From assembly GCF_004514475.2 (NCBI RefSeq), contig NZ_MYFO02000020.1, positions 1-64,000 on the forward strand: a stretch of DNA of 64,000 bases, read 5' to 3'. Position numbers and translations under genes: made by a program. The notes under the pieces are model-generated. The model was not told the DNA's origin and did not search any database. It saw only the letters and a program-made list of their open reading frames with translations. This DNA comes from Paenibacillus athensensis. Its GTDB lineage: Bacteria > Bacillota > Bacilli > Paenibacillales > NBRC-103111. Numbering within the stretch: position 1 is the stretch's first letter; every line of letters begins with the position of its first letter. This document shows positions 39,288 through 49,155 of the stretch, in pieces.

Positions 39288-40826
39288 ATGACAGGTTTCA
39301 GGGGAATGCGCTTTGTCAAGGATCTCGTCGAGAGATTCAAAACCAAGCGAGAAAGCTTGACCGGAAGTGAATCAGACAAGCAGCAGCAGGACACAACGAC
39401 TACGACGCTGGCGGTAATCAAGAAGCACAAATGGCCGATTGCACTCGGAGCGGGTGCGGTAGCTTTTTCCGCTATTATAACTTTAGCTGGACACCAATAC
39501 GTGCAAGCGAACATGAAGGATATTTATCATGTCATGCTGAACGGTCAAGAGATAGGAATCGCGAGCGACAGCTCGATTATTGAGAATTATAAGATGAACC
39601 GCCCGTTGGAAGTACAGATGAGCCACCCCGAGGTACATATGGTGGTGCCGATGGACGGCATTACGTACACAACTGAGAAGGCTTTCAATGTCAAGCCTAA
39701 CGATGAAGCGGTCATTGCGGCGCTCAACGAGCGCATTGTGCCGGAAGCGCGTGGCGTCGAGCTCAAGGTGGATGGCAAGCTGATCGCGATTGTGAAGGAC
39801 CAGGAAACGGCAGACGCCATTCTGGAAAAGGTGAAGGAGCCGTTCAACCCGAAAGGCAAGGAAACCGCTAAGGTTGGTGTGCTTTCAGCGAATGCGACGG
39901 CCGAGGATATTAACGCTTTGCCTTCCGAATTGCAGGAGGCCGGGTTCGTGCAGAAGGTGGAGACGAGCGAGGTGCCGATTTCCAGCGAGCAGCTGGCCGA
40001 TCCCGAGGAAGTGGTGAAGAAGCTGCAAACCGGCGATGTCCAGCCGACGAAATATACGGTGGTCGAAGGCGACTGCGTGTCTTGCATTGCCCAGAAATTC
40101 GGCGTGACCAAGCAATTCATTTACGAGCAAAACCCGTGGATTCACGACGACATGCTCAAAATTGGCGATACGCTTGATCTGACGGTGCTTCAGCCGACGC
40201 TTTCGGTGAAGACGCTGGAGAAGGTCGTGCAAAATCAGGAGATTCAATACGATACGGAATACGTGAAGGACGATTCGCTGCGCGTGGGTGTCGTTCAACC
40301 GATCTCACCCGGCAAGAACGGGCTAAAGAAGGTGACCATCCAGCTGACGAAGATCAACGGCGAGATGATGGAGGAGCAAGTGCTGCATGAGGAAATCATC
40401 GAGCAGCCGGTGACCGCGAAAGCGAAAAAAGGCACGAAGGTCGTTCTCGGCGAAGGGACAGGCAAGTTCTCGTGGCCGGTATTATCGCCGAATATTACGA
40501 GCACGTTCGGCACGCGCTGGGGCAAGCTTCACAAGGGTATCGACATTACAGGCAACAAAAACATTATGGCAGCGGACAACGGCAAGGTCATCGAAACCGG
40601 GTACAAATCCGATTACGGCAATTATGTGATTATTAGTCATTTGAATGGTTATGAGACGTTATATGGACACATGAGCAAGATTACGACGACCCGGGGTACG
40701 ATTGTGGAGAAGGGCGACAAGATCGGCATCATGGGCAGTACCGGGGATTCGACCGGCGTGCATTTGCATTTTGAAGTGCACAAAGGCGGCAAGCTGGAGA
40801 ATCCGCTGAAATATTTGAACCGATAA
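39288..40826 (+). CDS. Membrane-anchored M23 peptidase with LysM and G5 domains
   Basis: A 512-residue cell-wall enzyme. The N-terminal 35 residues are charged and cytoplasmic, then one transmembrane helix (about 48-66). A LysM-like module (YTVVEGDCVSCIAQKFGVTKQFIYEQNP) lies near residue 255-300, a G5 domain follows (about 310-380), and the C-terminal lysostaphin-like M23 domain has HKGIDIT, zinc-binding H in HKGID and HLHFEVH. It probably cleaves peptidoglycan crosslinks, likely outside the membrane. GGGAGAAG precedes the ATG. A terminator separates it from walR. Confidence 0.92.
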   Translation: MTGFRGMRFVKDLVERFKTKRESLTGSESDKQQQDTTTTTLAVIKKHKWPIALGAGAVAFSAIITLAGHQYVQANMKDIYHVMLNGQEIGIASDSSIIENYKMNRPLEVQMSHPEVHMVVPMDGITYTTEKAFNVKPNDEAVIAALNERIVPEARGVELKVDGKLIAIVKDQETADAILEKVKEPFNPKGKETAKVGVLSANATAEDINALPSELQEAGFVQKVETSEVPISSEQLADPEEVVKKLQTGDVQPTKYTVVEGDCVSCIAQKFGVTKQFIYEQNPWIHDDMLKIGDTLDLTVLQPTLSVKTLEKVVQNQEIQYDTEYVKDDSLRVGVVQPISPGKNGLKKVTIQLTKINGEMMEEQVLHEEIIEQPVTAKAKKGTKVVLGEGTGKFSWPVLSPNITSTFGTRWGKLHKGIDITGNKNIMAADNGKVIETGYKSDYGNYVIISHLNGYETLYGHMSKITTTRGTIVEKGDKIGIMGSTGDSTGVHLHFEVHKGGKLENPLKYLNR

Positions 40827-40851
40827 GAGCAGCAGATAGACAGAGATGACG

Positions 40852-40897
40852 AAGAGGCAGGGTCGGCCCGGACAAGCGGGCGGCTTTGTCTCTTTTT
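40852..40897 (+). terminator. Terminator between the M23 peptidase gene and walR
   Basis: GCCCG and CGGGC pair in the centre, with AGAGGCA and TTTGTCTCT-like outer pairing and a T-run TTTTTG. The outer pairing is imperfect. Confidence 0.65.
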
Positions 40898-40959
40898 GCT
40901 TGGATTTATGGTAAAATGAAAAGATACGCGAGTGGACTTTGAACAAGGCGGTGGTTCGT

Positions 40960-41676
40960 TTGTTTGGCAAAATTCTGGTGGTGGACGATGAGCAGCCGAT
41001 TGCTGATATTTTGAAATTTAATTTGGAAAAAGAGGGCTATCAGGTCGTCTGCGCTTATGACGGCGGCAGCGCGGTGGAGCTGGCTTTTCAGGAAAAGCCG
41101 GACCTGATTCTGCTGGATTTGATGCTGCCGGTCAAGGACGGCATGGATGTGTGCCGGGAGGTGCGCACCCGGCTGAATACGCCGATTATTATGCTGACGG
41201 CCAAGGATACGGAGCTGGACAAGGTGCTGGGGCTGGAGATGGGCGCGGACGATTACGTGACCAAGCCGTTCGGCACGCGCGAGCTGCTGGCGCGAGTGAA
41301 GGCGCATTTGCGCCGCAACAAGGTGCAGGCTTCCGAGCCGGAGGCGGAGGAGCAGCGCAACGGCATCCGGATTCACGGCCTGTTCATCGACAACGATATG
41401 TATATGGTGTACAAGGATGACGAGCCTCTGGATTTGACGCACCGCGAGTTTGAGCTGATCCAGTATCTGGCGAAGCATTCGGGCAAGGTGATGACGCGCG
41501 AGCATCTGCTGCAAGCGGTCTGGGGCTTCGAGTACTTCGGCGACGTGCGCACGGTGGACGTGACGATCCGCAGGCTGCGCGAGAAGCTGGAGACCGATCC
41601 GAGTCGGCCGGAATACATTATGACTCGGCGCGGGCTGGGCTATTTGATGCGCAGTCCCAAAGCCGGAGGCTTTTGA
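40960..41676 (+). CDS. walR: Two-component response regulator WalR (YycF)
   Basis: WalR is the essential OmpR-type regulator of cell-wall hydrolase genes. The 238-residue protein has receiver residues Asp9, Asp10 and phosphoacceptor Asp53 (LILLDLMLP), Thr in MLTAKD and Lys in VTKPFG, plus a C-terminal winged helix ([40 protein letters not shown]). Start: in-frame TTG 40939, GTG 40951 and TTG 40960 exist; AAGGCGG lies eight bases before 40960 and the resulting [10 protein letters not shown] agrees with relatives. It is three bases before walK. Confidence 0.97.
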   Translation: MFGKILVVDDEQPIADILKFNLEKEGYQVVCAYDGGSAVELAFQEKPDLILLDLMLPVKDGMDVCREVRTRLNTPIIMLTAKDTELDKVLGLEMGADDYVTKPFGTRELLARVKAHLRRNKVQASEPEAEEQRNGIRIHGLFIDNDMYMVYKDDEPLDLTHREFELIQYLAKHSGKVMTREHLLQAVWGFEYFGDVRTVDVTIRRLREKLETDPSRPEYIMTRRGLGYLMRSPKAGGF

Positions 41677-41678
41677 GC

Positions 41679-43517
41679 ATGAAAGGCATTCGCTTTTTTC
41701 AGTCGATTCAGGCGAAGCTGATCATGATTTATGTGCTGCTGATTTTGATTGCGATGCAGCTGATCGGGGTGTATTTTTACCGGACGCTGGAGAGCTATTT
41801 CAAAAATGATTTCCTGGACTCCCGGAACAAGCAGGTCACGCTGCTGGCCGGTTTCGTGGAGTCTTATTTGCTTGGCAACCCCGATCCGTCGGGCAAGGCG
41901 GGCGAGGGGAAGAAAACGTATACCGATCTGAACGATATCGTGAACAATTTGTTTTCGATCAGCAATGCGGAAATTCAGATTATCGATGCGAACGGGATTG
42001 TGATTAGTACGTCGGTGCCCAGCCATCTGGGGCAAAAGAATACGCAAACCGAGGTGACGCGCGCGCTGCAGGGCATCAAGGATAATCAGCGGATGTTTAC
42101 GGACACGGACGGGTATCGCAAGATGGTGATTGCCAAGCCGGTGGGCAGCGGGGTGCGGGTGCTCGGGGCGGTGTATCTGATCGCGTCGATGGAGGATTTG
42201 TACAATACGATGAGCAGCATTAACCGGATTCTCATTTCGGGGACGCTGATTGCGCTGGGGCTGACGGCGGCGCTCGGGATTCTCTTGTCGAACACGATTA
42301 CGAATCCGATCAAGGAGATTACGAAGCAGGTTACGGCGGTGGCCGAGGGCAATTTTGACGACCAGGTCAAGGTGCAGGGCCAGGATGAGATTGGGCAGCT
42401 TGGGCATACGTTCAATTTCATGATGGACCGGCTGAAGGAAGCGCTGTCGATGAATGAGGAGGAGAAGGAGAAGCTGGCTTCGATTCTGACGAACATGAAC
42501 GACGGGGTGATTGCGACCGACGATACGGGGCGGGTGATCGTGCTGAACCGGCGGGCGAAGCAGATTCTGCAGATCGAGGAGGAAAGCTCGTTCGGCAAGG
42601 AGATCAGCGAGCTGCTCGGCATGACGAAGGATCGCATTCAGGCGCTGGTGTACGGCGATGTGAATACGACGCTGCTGGGTATTGAGCTGCCTGACGAGGA
42701 GGAGCCGCTATCGGTGCGGGTGACGTTCACGTCGATTCACCGTAGGGGCGAAGGGGCGAGCGGCGGGTCGATTGCCGTGCTGCAGGACGTGACGGAGCAG
42801 GAAAAGCTGGAGCAGGCACGGCGCGAATTCGTCGCCAACGTATCGCATGAGCTGCGCACGCCGCTGACGACGATCAAGAGCTATCTGGAGGCGCTGGACG
42901 ACGGCGCGCTGGAGGAGCCGCAGCTGGCTTCGCGGTTCGTCAGCGTGACGCGCAGCGAGACGGAGCGGATGATCCGGCTGGTGACGGATTTGCTGCACCT
43001 GTCGCGGCTCGATTCGCGGCAGTCGATCATCCGCAAGGAGTCGACGGACGTGGCGGAGATGCTGGACGAGGTGGCCGACCGCTTCTCGTTCCAGCTGCAG
43101 CAGCGCAAGATTCGTGTCGAAATTGCGGTGGAGCCGGGCATCGCGCCGATTATGCTCGACCGGGACAAGATCGATCAGGTGCTGGACAATCTGGTATCCA
43201 ACGCGATTAAATACACGGCTGATGAAGGCACGGTGCGGTTGTCGGCGCGGCGCATTGACCGCGATTTCCTGGAGATCGGGATTCAGGATACGGGCATCGG
43301 CATTCCGAAAAAGGATTTGGCGCGGATTTTCGAGCGTTTTTATCGCGTGGATAAGGCGCGTTCGCGCAATATGGGCGGCACCGGGCTCGGGTTGTCTATT
43401 GCCCGGGAAATTGTCAAAGCTCACGGCGGGACGATCTCGCTGGATTCGGAGCTGGGGCAGGGGACGAAGGCGCTGTTCACGCTGCCGATTCAGGCGGAGG
43501 AGAGTGAAGCGATATGA
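41679..43517 (+). CDS. walK: Sensor histidine kinase WalK (YycG)
   Basis: WalK senses cell-wall state and phosphorylates WalR. The 612-residue protein has two transmembrane helices (about 10-35 and 185-205) flanking an extracytoplasmic domain, then HAMP (about 206-258), PAS (about 265-370) and histidine-kinase parts: phosphoacceptor His about residue 390 in NVSHELRTPL, N-box LVSNAIKYT, G1 DTGIGIPK, F-box IFERFYRVD and G2 GTGLGLSI. The ATG at 41679 has GGAGG nine bases upstream. The last 4 bp overlap walH. Confidence 0.98.
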   Translation: MKGIRFFQSIQAKLIMIYVLLILIAMQLIGVYFYRTLESYFKNDFLDSRNKQVTLLAGFVESYLLGNPDPSGKAGEGKKTYTDLNDIVNNLFSISNAEIQIIDANGIVISTSVPSHLGQKNTQTEVTRALQGIKDNQRMFTDTDGYRKMVIAKPVGSGVRVLGAVYLIASMEDLYNTMSSINRILISGTLIALGLTAALGILLSNTITNPIKEITKQVTAVAEGNFDDQVKVQGQDEIGQLGHTFNFMMDRLKEALSMNEEEKEKLASILTNMNDGVIATDDTGRVIVLNRRAKQILQIEEESSFGKEISELLGMTKDRIQALVYGDVNTTLLGIELPDEEEPLSVRVTFTSIHRRGEGASGGSIAVLQDVTEQEKLEQARREFVANVSHELRTPLTTIKSYLEALDDGALEEPQLASRFVSVTRSETERMIRLVTDLLHLSRLDSRQSIIRKESTDVAEMLDEVADRFSFQLQQRKIRVEIAVEPGIAPIMLDRDKIDQVLDNLVSNAIKYTADEGTVRLSARRIDRDFLEIGIQDTGIGIPKKDLARIFERFYRVDKARSRNMGGTGLGLSIAREIVKAHGGTISLDSELGQGTKALFTLPIQAEESEAI

Positions 43518-44797
43518 TGGACAGGCTGAAATCGCTGCTGCTGGTCGTGCTGATTGCCGCCAGCTTGTATCAAAGCTATTTGCTGGCCTACAGCTCGCCC
43601 AAATTCGACCCGATTCAGCAAAATGATTATGTGCAGACGGAGCCGCTGGGCAAGCCTAAGGAAATTGCGGACATGCTGTTTCCCGATCAGATTATTGTGC
43701 ATTTGGGGAATCAGCAGCATTCGGTGCTGTATCCGGAGAGCTACAATTACTTGCGCCTGCTCGATAATATCAAGCAGCGCAGCATTGAAGGCTTCCGCCG
43801 CACGACGACGTTCCTCGCTAATGTCGATTGGGAGGATGTGCGGACGAACGAGCAAGGCGTGGAGATCCGGTTCCGCGACGGGCTGCCGTTTAATTTGCTG
43901 CAGATGATGCTGCAGATCAAGGGAGAGACGCCGGCGGACAACGATACGATTACGCGGATCTGGATTTTTTCCAATAAGGGCGATGTGCGGACGTATTTTT
44001 TCACGGATTCTCCGAGTGTGAGCTATGAGGTGATTCGCGCCGATTTTACGAGCAAGGATGTCGAAAATTTCGTAACCTACGGCGATATGTCGAATCTGTA
44101 CCGGCCGATGAACGGCGGCGATTACTACATTCCGACAAAGCCGTTGCATACGTCGAGCTATACGTTTGCTTACAGCCTGCTGACGGCCGATCAGTTGAAG
44201 GGCAGCCTGTTCGTTGATCCGGGAATTACGCGGAACCTCAAGGAGCGGGACGGCTCGGAAATTTATACCGACGGCAAGCGCGGTTTCCAGATTAAAAGCG
44301 ACAAGCGCTGGATTACGTATACCGACCCGGTAGCGCCGGTGGAAAGCCGGAACGATATGCTCGACAATCTCTTGGCGGGCGTGCAGTTTATCAACCAGCA
44401 TGTCGGCTGGGACGGCAATTACGTGGTGGCGCGGACGCCGCAGCGGCAGTCGTTTTCGAATCAGATGTTTGTGTTTCGGCAGTATTATGAAGCTTTTCCC
44501 ATTATTAACCCGCAGGCGGAGGGCTACGGCACGATCAAGCTGCAGGTGCAAAAGGGCATCGTGTCGGCCTATGAGCGCTCGATGATGATGATGCGGGACC
44601 CTAAGGCAGCGACGCGCCAGGATGCCGAGCTGATGTCCGGGGAGGCGCTGGAGGCGCGGCTGCAGACGTACCAGCGGCGCTCGGCGGTCGTGTCGATGTT
44701 CCCGGCCTACCGGCCGGTGGTGTCCGAGCAGTCGATGCTGCTGAGGCCGGTATGGGCGATTGAGCTGCGCGACGGCACGTTTGATTATATGGAATAG
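43514..44797 (+). CDS. walH: WalRK regulatory protein WalH (YycH)
   Basis: A 427-residue protein with an N-terminal membrane helix (about residues 5-24) and a large extracytoplasmic domain; matches YycH by size and by overlap with walK. In B. subtilis YycH and YycI bind WalK in the membrane and hold its activity down. Conserved segments include VDWEDVRTNEQGVEIRF and PVWAIELRDG at the end. ATG overlaps the walK stop (ATGATG). Confidence 0.92.
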   Translation: MMDRLKSLLLVVLIAASLYQSYLLAYSSPKFDPIQQNDYVQTEPLGKPKEIADMLFPDQIIVHLGNQQHSVLYPESYNYLRLLDNIKQRSIEGFRRTTTFLANVDWEDVRTNEQGVEIRFRDGLPFNLLQMMLQIKGETPADNDTITRIWIFSNKGDVRTYFFTDSPSVSYEVIRADFTSKDVENFVTYGDMSNLYRPMNGGDYYIPTKPLHTSSYTFAYSLLTADQLKGSLFVDPGITRNLKERDGSEIYTDGKRGFQIKSDKRWITYTDPVAPVESRNDMLDNLLAGVQFINQHVGWDGNYVVARTPQRQSFSNQMFVFRQYYEAFPIINPQAEGYGTIKLQVQKGIVSAYERSMMMMRDPKAATRQDAELMSGEALEARLQTYQRRSAVVSMFPAYRPVVSEQSMLLRPVWAIELRDGTFDYME

Positions 44798-44829
44798 ACC
44801 AGCGATGTTGGTCAAGGGCAGGTGAGGGC

Positions 44830-45618
44830 ATGGATTGGGGCCGGGCCAAGACGATTTTGATATTGTCGTTTCTGTTTCTGAATATGATTCTCGGCTATCA
44901 GCTGTGGACGAGCAAATCGAAGCAGACGGAGCTGGCGGCGGATACGACCGGCATTGTCGAGGAGCTGAACCGGGTGCTCAGCAGCAAAAACATTCGCCTC
45001 AGCGAAGAGCTGCCCAAGGATGTGCCCAAGCTGACGGAGATCACGGTCAAGTTCGATGAGAATATGAAGCCGGATGAGAAAATTCCCCTGAAGACACCAA
45101 CGACGATGAACAGTATACTGGGGAAAGGTACAAGCAAGGACGTGCCGGCCCGCTCGGAGATTCCGCATCTGGATCTGTATCAGTTCGATGCAATTGCCAG
45201 CAAGGACGGCGTGTATGTATTTAATCAGATGTACGGCGGTCTGCCAATGTTTGAGGTGCGCGTCGAGCTGTTCGAGGATCAGGGGCAGGTGACGAAGTAC
45301 CGCCAGACCTACGTGGTGGTGGAGGCAAGCGGCGAGCAGAAGGAGCAGAAGCTGATTCCGGCTCAGCTGGCCGTGCGTAGTCTTGTAGAGAACTACTTGA
45401 GCGAGGGCTCGATTATTACCGATGTCCGGCTTGGGTATCATGGGCAAATATACAATTCGCAGACGCAATACATGATTCCGTATTGGCGGGTGGCGATTGG
45501 CAATGGCGATATTTATTACGTGCAGGCGTTTAACGGAGCGGTGGAGGCGCCGCAAAACGGCTTCGATAACGGGCCGGTAGCGGATGTGCTGCCCAAGAAG
45601 AAGGACGCCGACAACTAA
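44830..45618 (+). CDS. walI: WalRK regulatory protein WalI (YycI)
   Basis: A 262-residue protein starting MDWGRAKTILILSFLFLNMILGYQLW, the characteristic YycI start, with a single transmembrane helix, then the extracytoplasmic domain (VRLGYHGQIYNSQTQYMIPYWRVAI). It partners YycH in restraining WalK. The ATG follows AGGTGAGGG. It is 32 bp after walH. Confidence 0.93.
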   Translation: MDWGRAKTILILSFLFLNMILGYQLWTSKSKQTELAADTTGIVEELNRVLSSKNIRLSEELPKDVPKLTEITVKFDENMKPDEKIPLKTPTTMNSILGKGTSKDVPARSEIPHLDLYQFDAIASKDGVYVFNQMYGGLPMFEVRVELFEDQGQVTKYRQTYVVVEASGEQKEQKLIPAQLAVRSLVENYLSEGSIITDVRLGYHGQIYNSQTQYMIPYWRVAIGNGDIYYVQAFNGAVEAPQNGFDNGPVADVLPKKKDADN

Positions 45619-45648
45619 CCGGAATTGCAGGTATAAGGAGCAGGTAGG

Positions 45649-46455
45649 ATGGGATTGAGGTTTACGGTGCTGTCGAGCGGATCGACGGGCAATGCGACGG
45701 TGGTCGACAACGGCGAGACGAAGGTGCTGGTCGACGTTGGTTTTAGCGCGAAAAAGATGGATCAATTGATGAAGGAACGCGAGGTGACGGGGCGCGAGAT
45801 TGATGCGATTGTGATTACGCACGAGCATTCCGATCACATCAAGGGACTGGGCGCGTTTGCGCGCAAATACGACTTGCCGGTGTACGCCAACGAGAAGACG
45901 TGGCGGGCGCTGGAGGAGCAGATCGGCGAAATCGCCGAGGGGAACAAGCGGGTGATGGAGACCGGCTCGACGCTGGATTTTGGCGCGCTGCAGGTGGAGT
46001 CGTTCGGCATTTCCCACGATGCGGCGGAGCCGGTCGGGTATTGCTTTTATGAAGGTGAGCAGAAGCTGAGTCTGGTGACTGATCTGGGCTATATGAGCTC
46101 CAAGGTGAAGGAAAAAATTGCCGACTCCGACGCGTATGTGCTGGAGACGAATCACGATGTCGAGATGCTGCGCATGGGCCATTATCCGTGGAGCATCAAG
46201 CGCCGCATTCTCGGCGACAAGGGCCATTTGTCCAATGAAGCGGCCGGCGAGGCGTTGTGCGAAATCATGAGCGGCCGGACGAACGCCGTGTATATGGCGC
46301 ATTTGAGCCGCGATCACAATTTGATGGATTTGGCCAGGCTGACGGTGAATAATGTATTAGAGGAGCGGAACGCGTGCGCAAGCGGCGTGAAGCCGCGGCT
46401 GATGGACACGTATTTCGACCGATCTACCAGGTGGGATTCGATGGACCGGGAATAG
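45649..46455 (+). CDS. walJ: Metallo-beta-lactamase-fold exonuclease-like protein WalJ (YycJ)
   Basis: A 268-residue MBL-fold protein with HEHSDHIKGL (about residues 58-67), SLVTDLGYMS, ETNHDVEM and NLMDLARLT motifs of the YycJ family. Homologues act as 5'-3' DNA exonucleases or coordinate cell-wall synthesis with division. AGGAGCAGG precedes the ATG. It ends the walRKHIJ set. Its last 32 bp overlap the convergent small gene at 46424. Confidence 0.94.
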   Translation: MGLRFTVLSSGSTGNATVVDNGETKVLVDVGFSAKKMDQLMKEREVTGREIDAIVITHEHSDHIKGLGAFARKYDLPVYANEKTWRALEEQIGEIAEGNKRVMETGSTLDFGALQVESFGISHDAAEPVGYCFYEGEQKLSLVTDLGYMSSKVKEKIADSDAYVLETNHDVEMLRMGHYPWSIKRRILGDKGHLSNEAAGEALCEIMSGRTNAVYMAHLSRDHNLMDLARLTVNNVLEERNACASGVKPRLMDTYFDRSTRWDSMDRE

Positions 46456-46633
46456 GCTCCTGATGGAGCTTGCGCGATTTGTCCAGCAGCTCCTGCTCGG
46501 TGATGATGCCTTTGGCGACGAGCAGCTCGATGACGGTGGATAGCGCGAGCGTCTGCTGGTAATGATCCTCTTTCATATCGGCGAGCTTGCCGATCAGGTT
46601 GATTTGGTCGAGATGGGAATGGATTCGGTTCAT
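46424..46633 (-). CDS. Small protein, unknown
   Basis: A 69-residue protein starting MNRIHSHLDQINLIGKLADMKEDHYQQTLALSTVIELLVAKGI. It is helical and has a proline-rich end. I recognise no family. GGAG lies eight bases before the ATG at 46633; a GTG six bases earlier sits too close to it. The 3' end overlaps walJ on the other strand. Confidence 0.6.
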   Translation of the reverse strand: MNRIHSHLDQINLIGKLADMKEDHYQQTLALSTVIELLVAKGIITEQELLDKSRKLHQEPIPGPSNPTW

Positions 46634-46775
46634 GAGCACGGCTCCTTTTCTATCACTCTAGTTTTTCTTTCGAAGTTCTGGTTTACTATTATTGTAGGCA
46701 TATTGGCGGCGAAACATTCCTGATTTTTGCAAAAAAATGCAGTGCGTGGGCGTCAGCAGCGGGAAGGGGCCGGCT

Positions 46776-47984
46776 ATGAGTTTATTTGATGATGATTTTT
46801 TCTCGACGAAATCGTCGAAAAAACGGGAATGGGACCTCACGGGAGGCGGCTACCGCAGGCCCGCATGGACCGGCCGGAAGCGGTATTGGATGATCGGGTC
46901 CGCATTGGGCGGCGCGCTGCTGACGCTGCTTGCAGTATGGATCGCCGGCGGCGGGGACGATCTGGCGGCGAAGCCTGGAGCTGCGGCAGCCGTGGCGGCT
47001 GGGGCGCAGCCGATGAACGGCAACGATTCGGTGATTGCGGCGGCAGACAAGATCAAGCCGGCTGTGGTCAGCGTGATCAGTATGCGCAAGGATGATGAGG
47101 AGACGCCGGGCGGCATGGGCATCGGGTCCGGGGTGATTTTTGGCCGTGATGGGGATAAGGTGCGTATTGTCACGAACAATCATGTCGTGGAGGACGGCGT
47201 GGAGTTCGAGGTGGTGAATTTCCAGGGCGAGCATCGCAAGGCGAAGCTGGTCGGGCGCGATCAGGTGACTGATCTGGCCGTGCTGGAGGCCGACGGAAGC
47301 GGGTTCAAGGTGGTGGCCGAGTTCGGCAATTCGGACAGCTTGCAGGCGGGAGAAACGGCGATTGCGGTGGGCAACCCGCTGGGGCTCGGCTTCTCGCCGA
47401 CGGTGACGCGGGGCATCATTTCTTCGCCGAAGCGGACGATTCCCGTAGCGATTGACCGGGACAGCACGGACTACGATTGGGAGATGGACGTGATCCAGAC
47501 CGATGCCGCGATCAATCAGGGCAACAGCGGCGGGCCGCTCGTGAATATAGAGGGCAAGGTGATCGGGATTAACAGCTTGAAGATCGCCGATATGGGCGTG
47601 GAGGGGCTGGGCTTTGCGATTCCGATCAATTCGGTGAAGCCGGTGCTCGACAGCTTGATCAAGGATCACAAGGTGAAGCGGCCGCTGCTGGGCGTGTCGA
47701 CGCAGGAGCTGCAAAGTTTTAAGGGGACGGACGTATTAAAGCTTCCCGATGAAGTGAAGACTGGAATTATCGTGTTTGACGTATCGGGTCCGGCCGAAGA
47801 CGCCGGCTTGAAGCCGCAGGACGTGATCGTGCTGCTCGACGATCAGCCGATTGACAGCACGCTGGCGCTGCGGAAATATTTGTACAATGAGAAGAAGATC
47901 GGCGACAAGGTTGTCGTGGGCTTTTACCGGGGCGGCAAGAAGATGAGCGCGACGGTGACGCTGGCGGAGGCCGGGGAGAAGTAG
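46776..47984 (+). CDS. htrC: HtrA-type serine protease (YycK/HtrC)
   Basis: A membrane-anchored quality-control protease. The 402-residue protein has a cytoplasmic N-terminus, one transmembrane helix (about residues 39-58), a trypsin-like domain with triad His136 (TNNHVVED), Asp166 (VTDLAVLE) and Ser251 (GNSGGPLV), and a C-terminal PDZ domain (GIIVFDVSGPAEDAGLKPQDVIVLLDDQPI). The ATG at 46776 follows GGGAAGGGG; an earlier ATG in frame is unsupported. Location after the wal cluster matches B. subtilis yycK (htrC). Confidence 0.94.
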   Translation: MSLFDDDFFSTKSSKKREWDLTGGGYRRPAWTGRKRYWMIGSALGGALLTLLAVWIAGGGDDLAAKPGAAAAVAAGAQPMNGNDSVIAAADKIKPAVVSVISMRKDDEETPGGMGIGSGVIFGRDGDKVRIVTNNHVVEDGVEFEVVNFQGEHRKAKLVGRDQVTDLAVLEADGSGFKVVAEFGNSDSLQAGETAIAVGNPLGLGFSPTVTRGIISSPKRTIPVAIDRDSTDYDWEMDVIQTDAAINQGNSGGPLVNIEGKVIGINSLKIADMGVEGLGFAIPINSVKPVLDSLIKDHKVKRPLLGVSTQELQSFKGTDVLKLPDEVKTGIIVFDVSGPAEDAGLKPQDVIVLLDDQPIDSTLALRKYLYNEKKIGDKVVVGFYRGGKKMSATVTLAEAGEK

Positions 47985-48169
47985 GGTGGCTGGCGGGTCC
48001 GGTCGGGGAACAGCCGGAGAACGATTTGGCGGGTGTTCTGGCTAAGCGGATAGCCGGCTGCGGCGAGTGCAGCGTTTACGGGCATAATGGGAATCCGAGG
48101 CAGCAAGTGAAACGAAGAGAAGCAAAGCGCTGCTTGGCTGCTGGACATCGAGACGAAAGAGGTACAGGG

Positions 48170-48337
48170 ATGTACGTAGTTTGCAAGGAACATGTAGAGA
48201 TCGCCATCGACGAGTTCATCGATGAATATGAAGAAGCGCCGGATGTGGTCGATCTGCTGAAGGTCCAGTTTGCCAACTGGCAGCCGCCGGCGCATTGCGC
48301 TCATTGTCAGGCTGCGGGGCGTTTTTTGGTGGTGTAA
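48170..48337 (+). CDS. CxxH/CxxC small protein (YyzF family)
   Basis: A 55-residue protein with CKEH near the start and CAHC near the end, the two halves of a likely zinc site, and an acidic middle (AIDEFIDEYEEAPDVVDL). This matches the CxxH/CxxC protein family found between htrC and rlmH in Bacillales (YyzF). Function unknown. AGAGGT lies eight bases before the ATG. Confidence 0.85.
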   Translation: MYVVCKEHVEIAIDEFIDEYEEAPDVVDLLKVQFANWQPPAHCAHCQAAGRFLVV

Positions 48338-48341
48338 GGGG

Positions 48342-48366
48342 AGGAGGCTGTGGGCCTCCTTTTTTC
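48342..48366 (+). terminator. Terminator after the CxxH/CxxC gene
   Basis: AGGAGGC and GCCTCCT pair around TGTGG and are followed by TTTTTT. Confidence 0.88.
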
Positions 48367-48526
48367 ATGTGTGGAGAAGTTGTGAGGCGGTCAGAGAGCA
48401 GGGGCCAGGGACCGAGATATGGCGGCAAGGTGCGGTGAGGACAACGTCCTTGCATGTTAACGGATGGTTATGGCGCCGTGCTGCGGCTGGATTTTACACG
48501 TAAATATCAGGGTGGGGGTTACGGTT

Positions 48527-49006
48527 GTGCAGATTCAAATTGTGTGTGTGGGCAAGCTGAAGGAGAAATATTGGTCGGACGGGGTGGCGGAATACGCCAA
48601 GCGATTGGGCGCGTATGCGCGGTTGGACATTCGAGAGCTGGCGGATGAGAAGACGCCGGATTCCATGAGCGCTGTCGAAGAGGAGCAGGTGCGCGTGCGC
48701 GAGGGAGAGCGGATTCTGGGCGCGGTGAAAGATGGCGCGTATGTGATCGCGCTGGCGATTGACGGTGAAGCCTGGACGAGCGAGCAGCTGGCTGCGCAGC
48801 TGGAGCAGCGGGCCGTGTACGGCGGGGGCGCGGTGACTTTTGTTATCGGCGGATCGCTGGGCTTATCGGCGGCCGTGCTGGCGCGGGCGAACAAGAAGCT
48901 GAGTTTCGGACGGATGACGTATCCGCATCAGATGATGCGGGTGCTTTTGCTGGAGCAGGTGTATCGGGGGTTTAAGATTAATCGGGGGGAACCTTATCAT
49001 AAGTGA
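48527..49006 (+). CDS. rlmH: 23S rRNA (pseudouridine-1915-N3)-methyltransferase RlmH
   Basis: RlmH methylates pseudouridine 1915 in 23S rRNA; in staphylococci its gene is orfX. The 159-residue protein begins [16 protein letters not shown] from GTG 48527 and has the SPOUT core ([16 protein letters not shown]) and the conserved C-terminus RGEPYHK. Earlier in-frame codons exist but the family start is clear. The last codons are the classical SCC insertion site in staphylococci, and a second copy of that site lies 1.77 kb downstream. The conserved chromosome backbone ends here. Confidence 0.97.
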   Translation: MQIQIVCVGKLKEKYWSDGVAEYAKRLGAYARLDIRELADEKTPDSMSAVEEEQVRVREGERILGAVKDGAYVIALAIDGEAWTSEQLAAQLEQRAVYGGGAVTFVIGGSLGLSAAVLARANKKLSFGRMTYPHQMMRVLLLEQVYRGFKINRGEPYHK

Positions 49007-49010
49007 TGGC
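48989..49010 (+). repeat. Direct repeat, copy 1: rlmH 3' end, SCC att-like
   Basis: The last seven codons and stop region of rlmH contain the core TTATCATAAGTGA. Nineteen of 22 bases match the copy at 50762-50783 in direct orientation. The staphylococcal SCC attachment site is the same place in the same gene. Confidence 0.75.
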
Positions 49011-49121
49011 AAGTTTTTTGCGGAGTTCCTTGCGGGGCATAGGTTCGTTTATATGAGTCTAAGTCTCGGGCTAAGGAAGCGCTTGAAAGGAACATAGTTT
49101 TTTACAATTTGCCTGCTCTCC

Positions 49122-49149
49122 TTGGGCAATATATTTTCAATATTATAAG
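49122..49149 (+). promoter_or_regulatory. Promoter before the T-box-like leader
   Basis: TTGGGC (49122-49127) and TATAAG (49144-49149) are 16 bp apart. The predicted start near 49156 is just where the T-box leader sequence begins. Confidence 0.45.
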
Positions 49150-49155
49150 GCGATG

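Noticed and set aside
48464-48526. N-terminal extension of rlmH
   Set aside because: The family start MQIQIV at 48527 leaves this stretch without homology.
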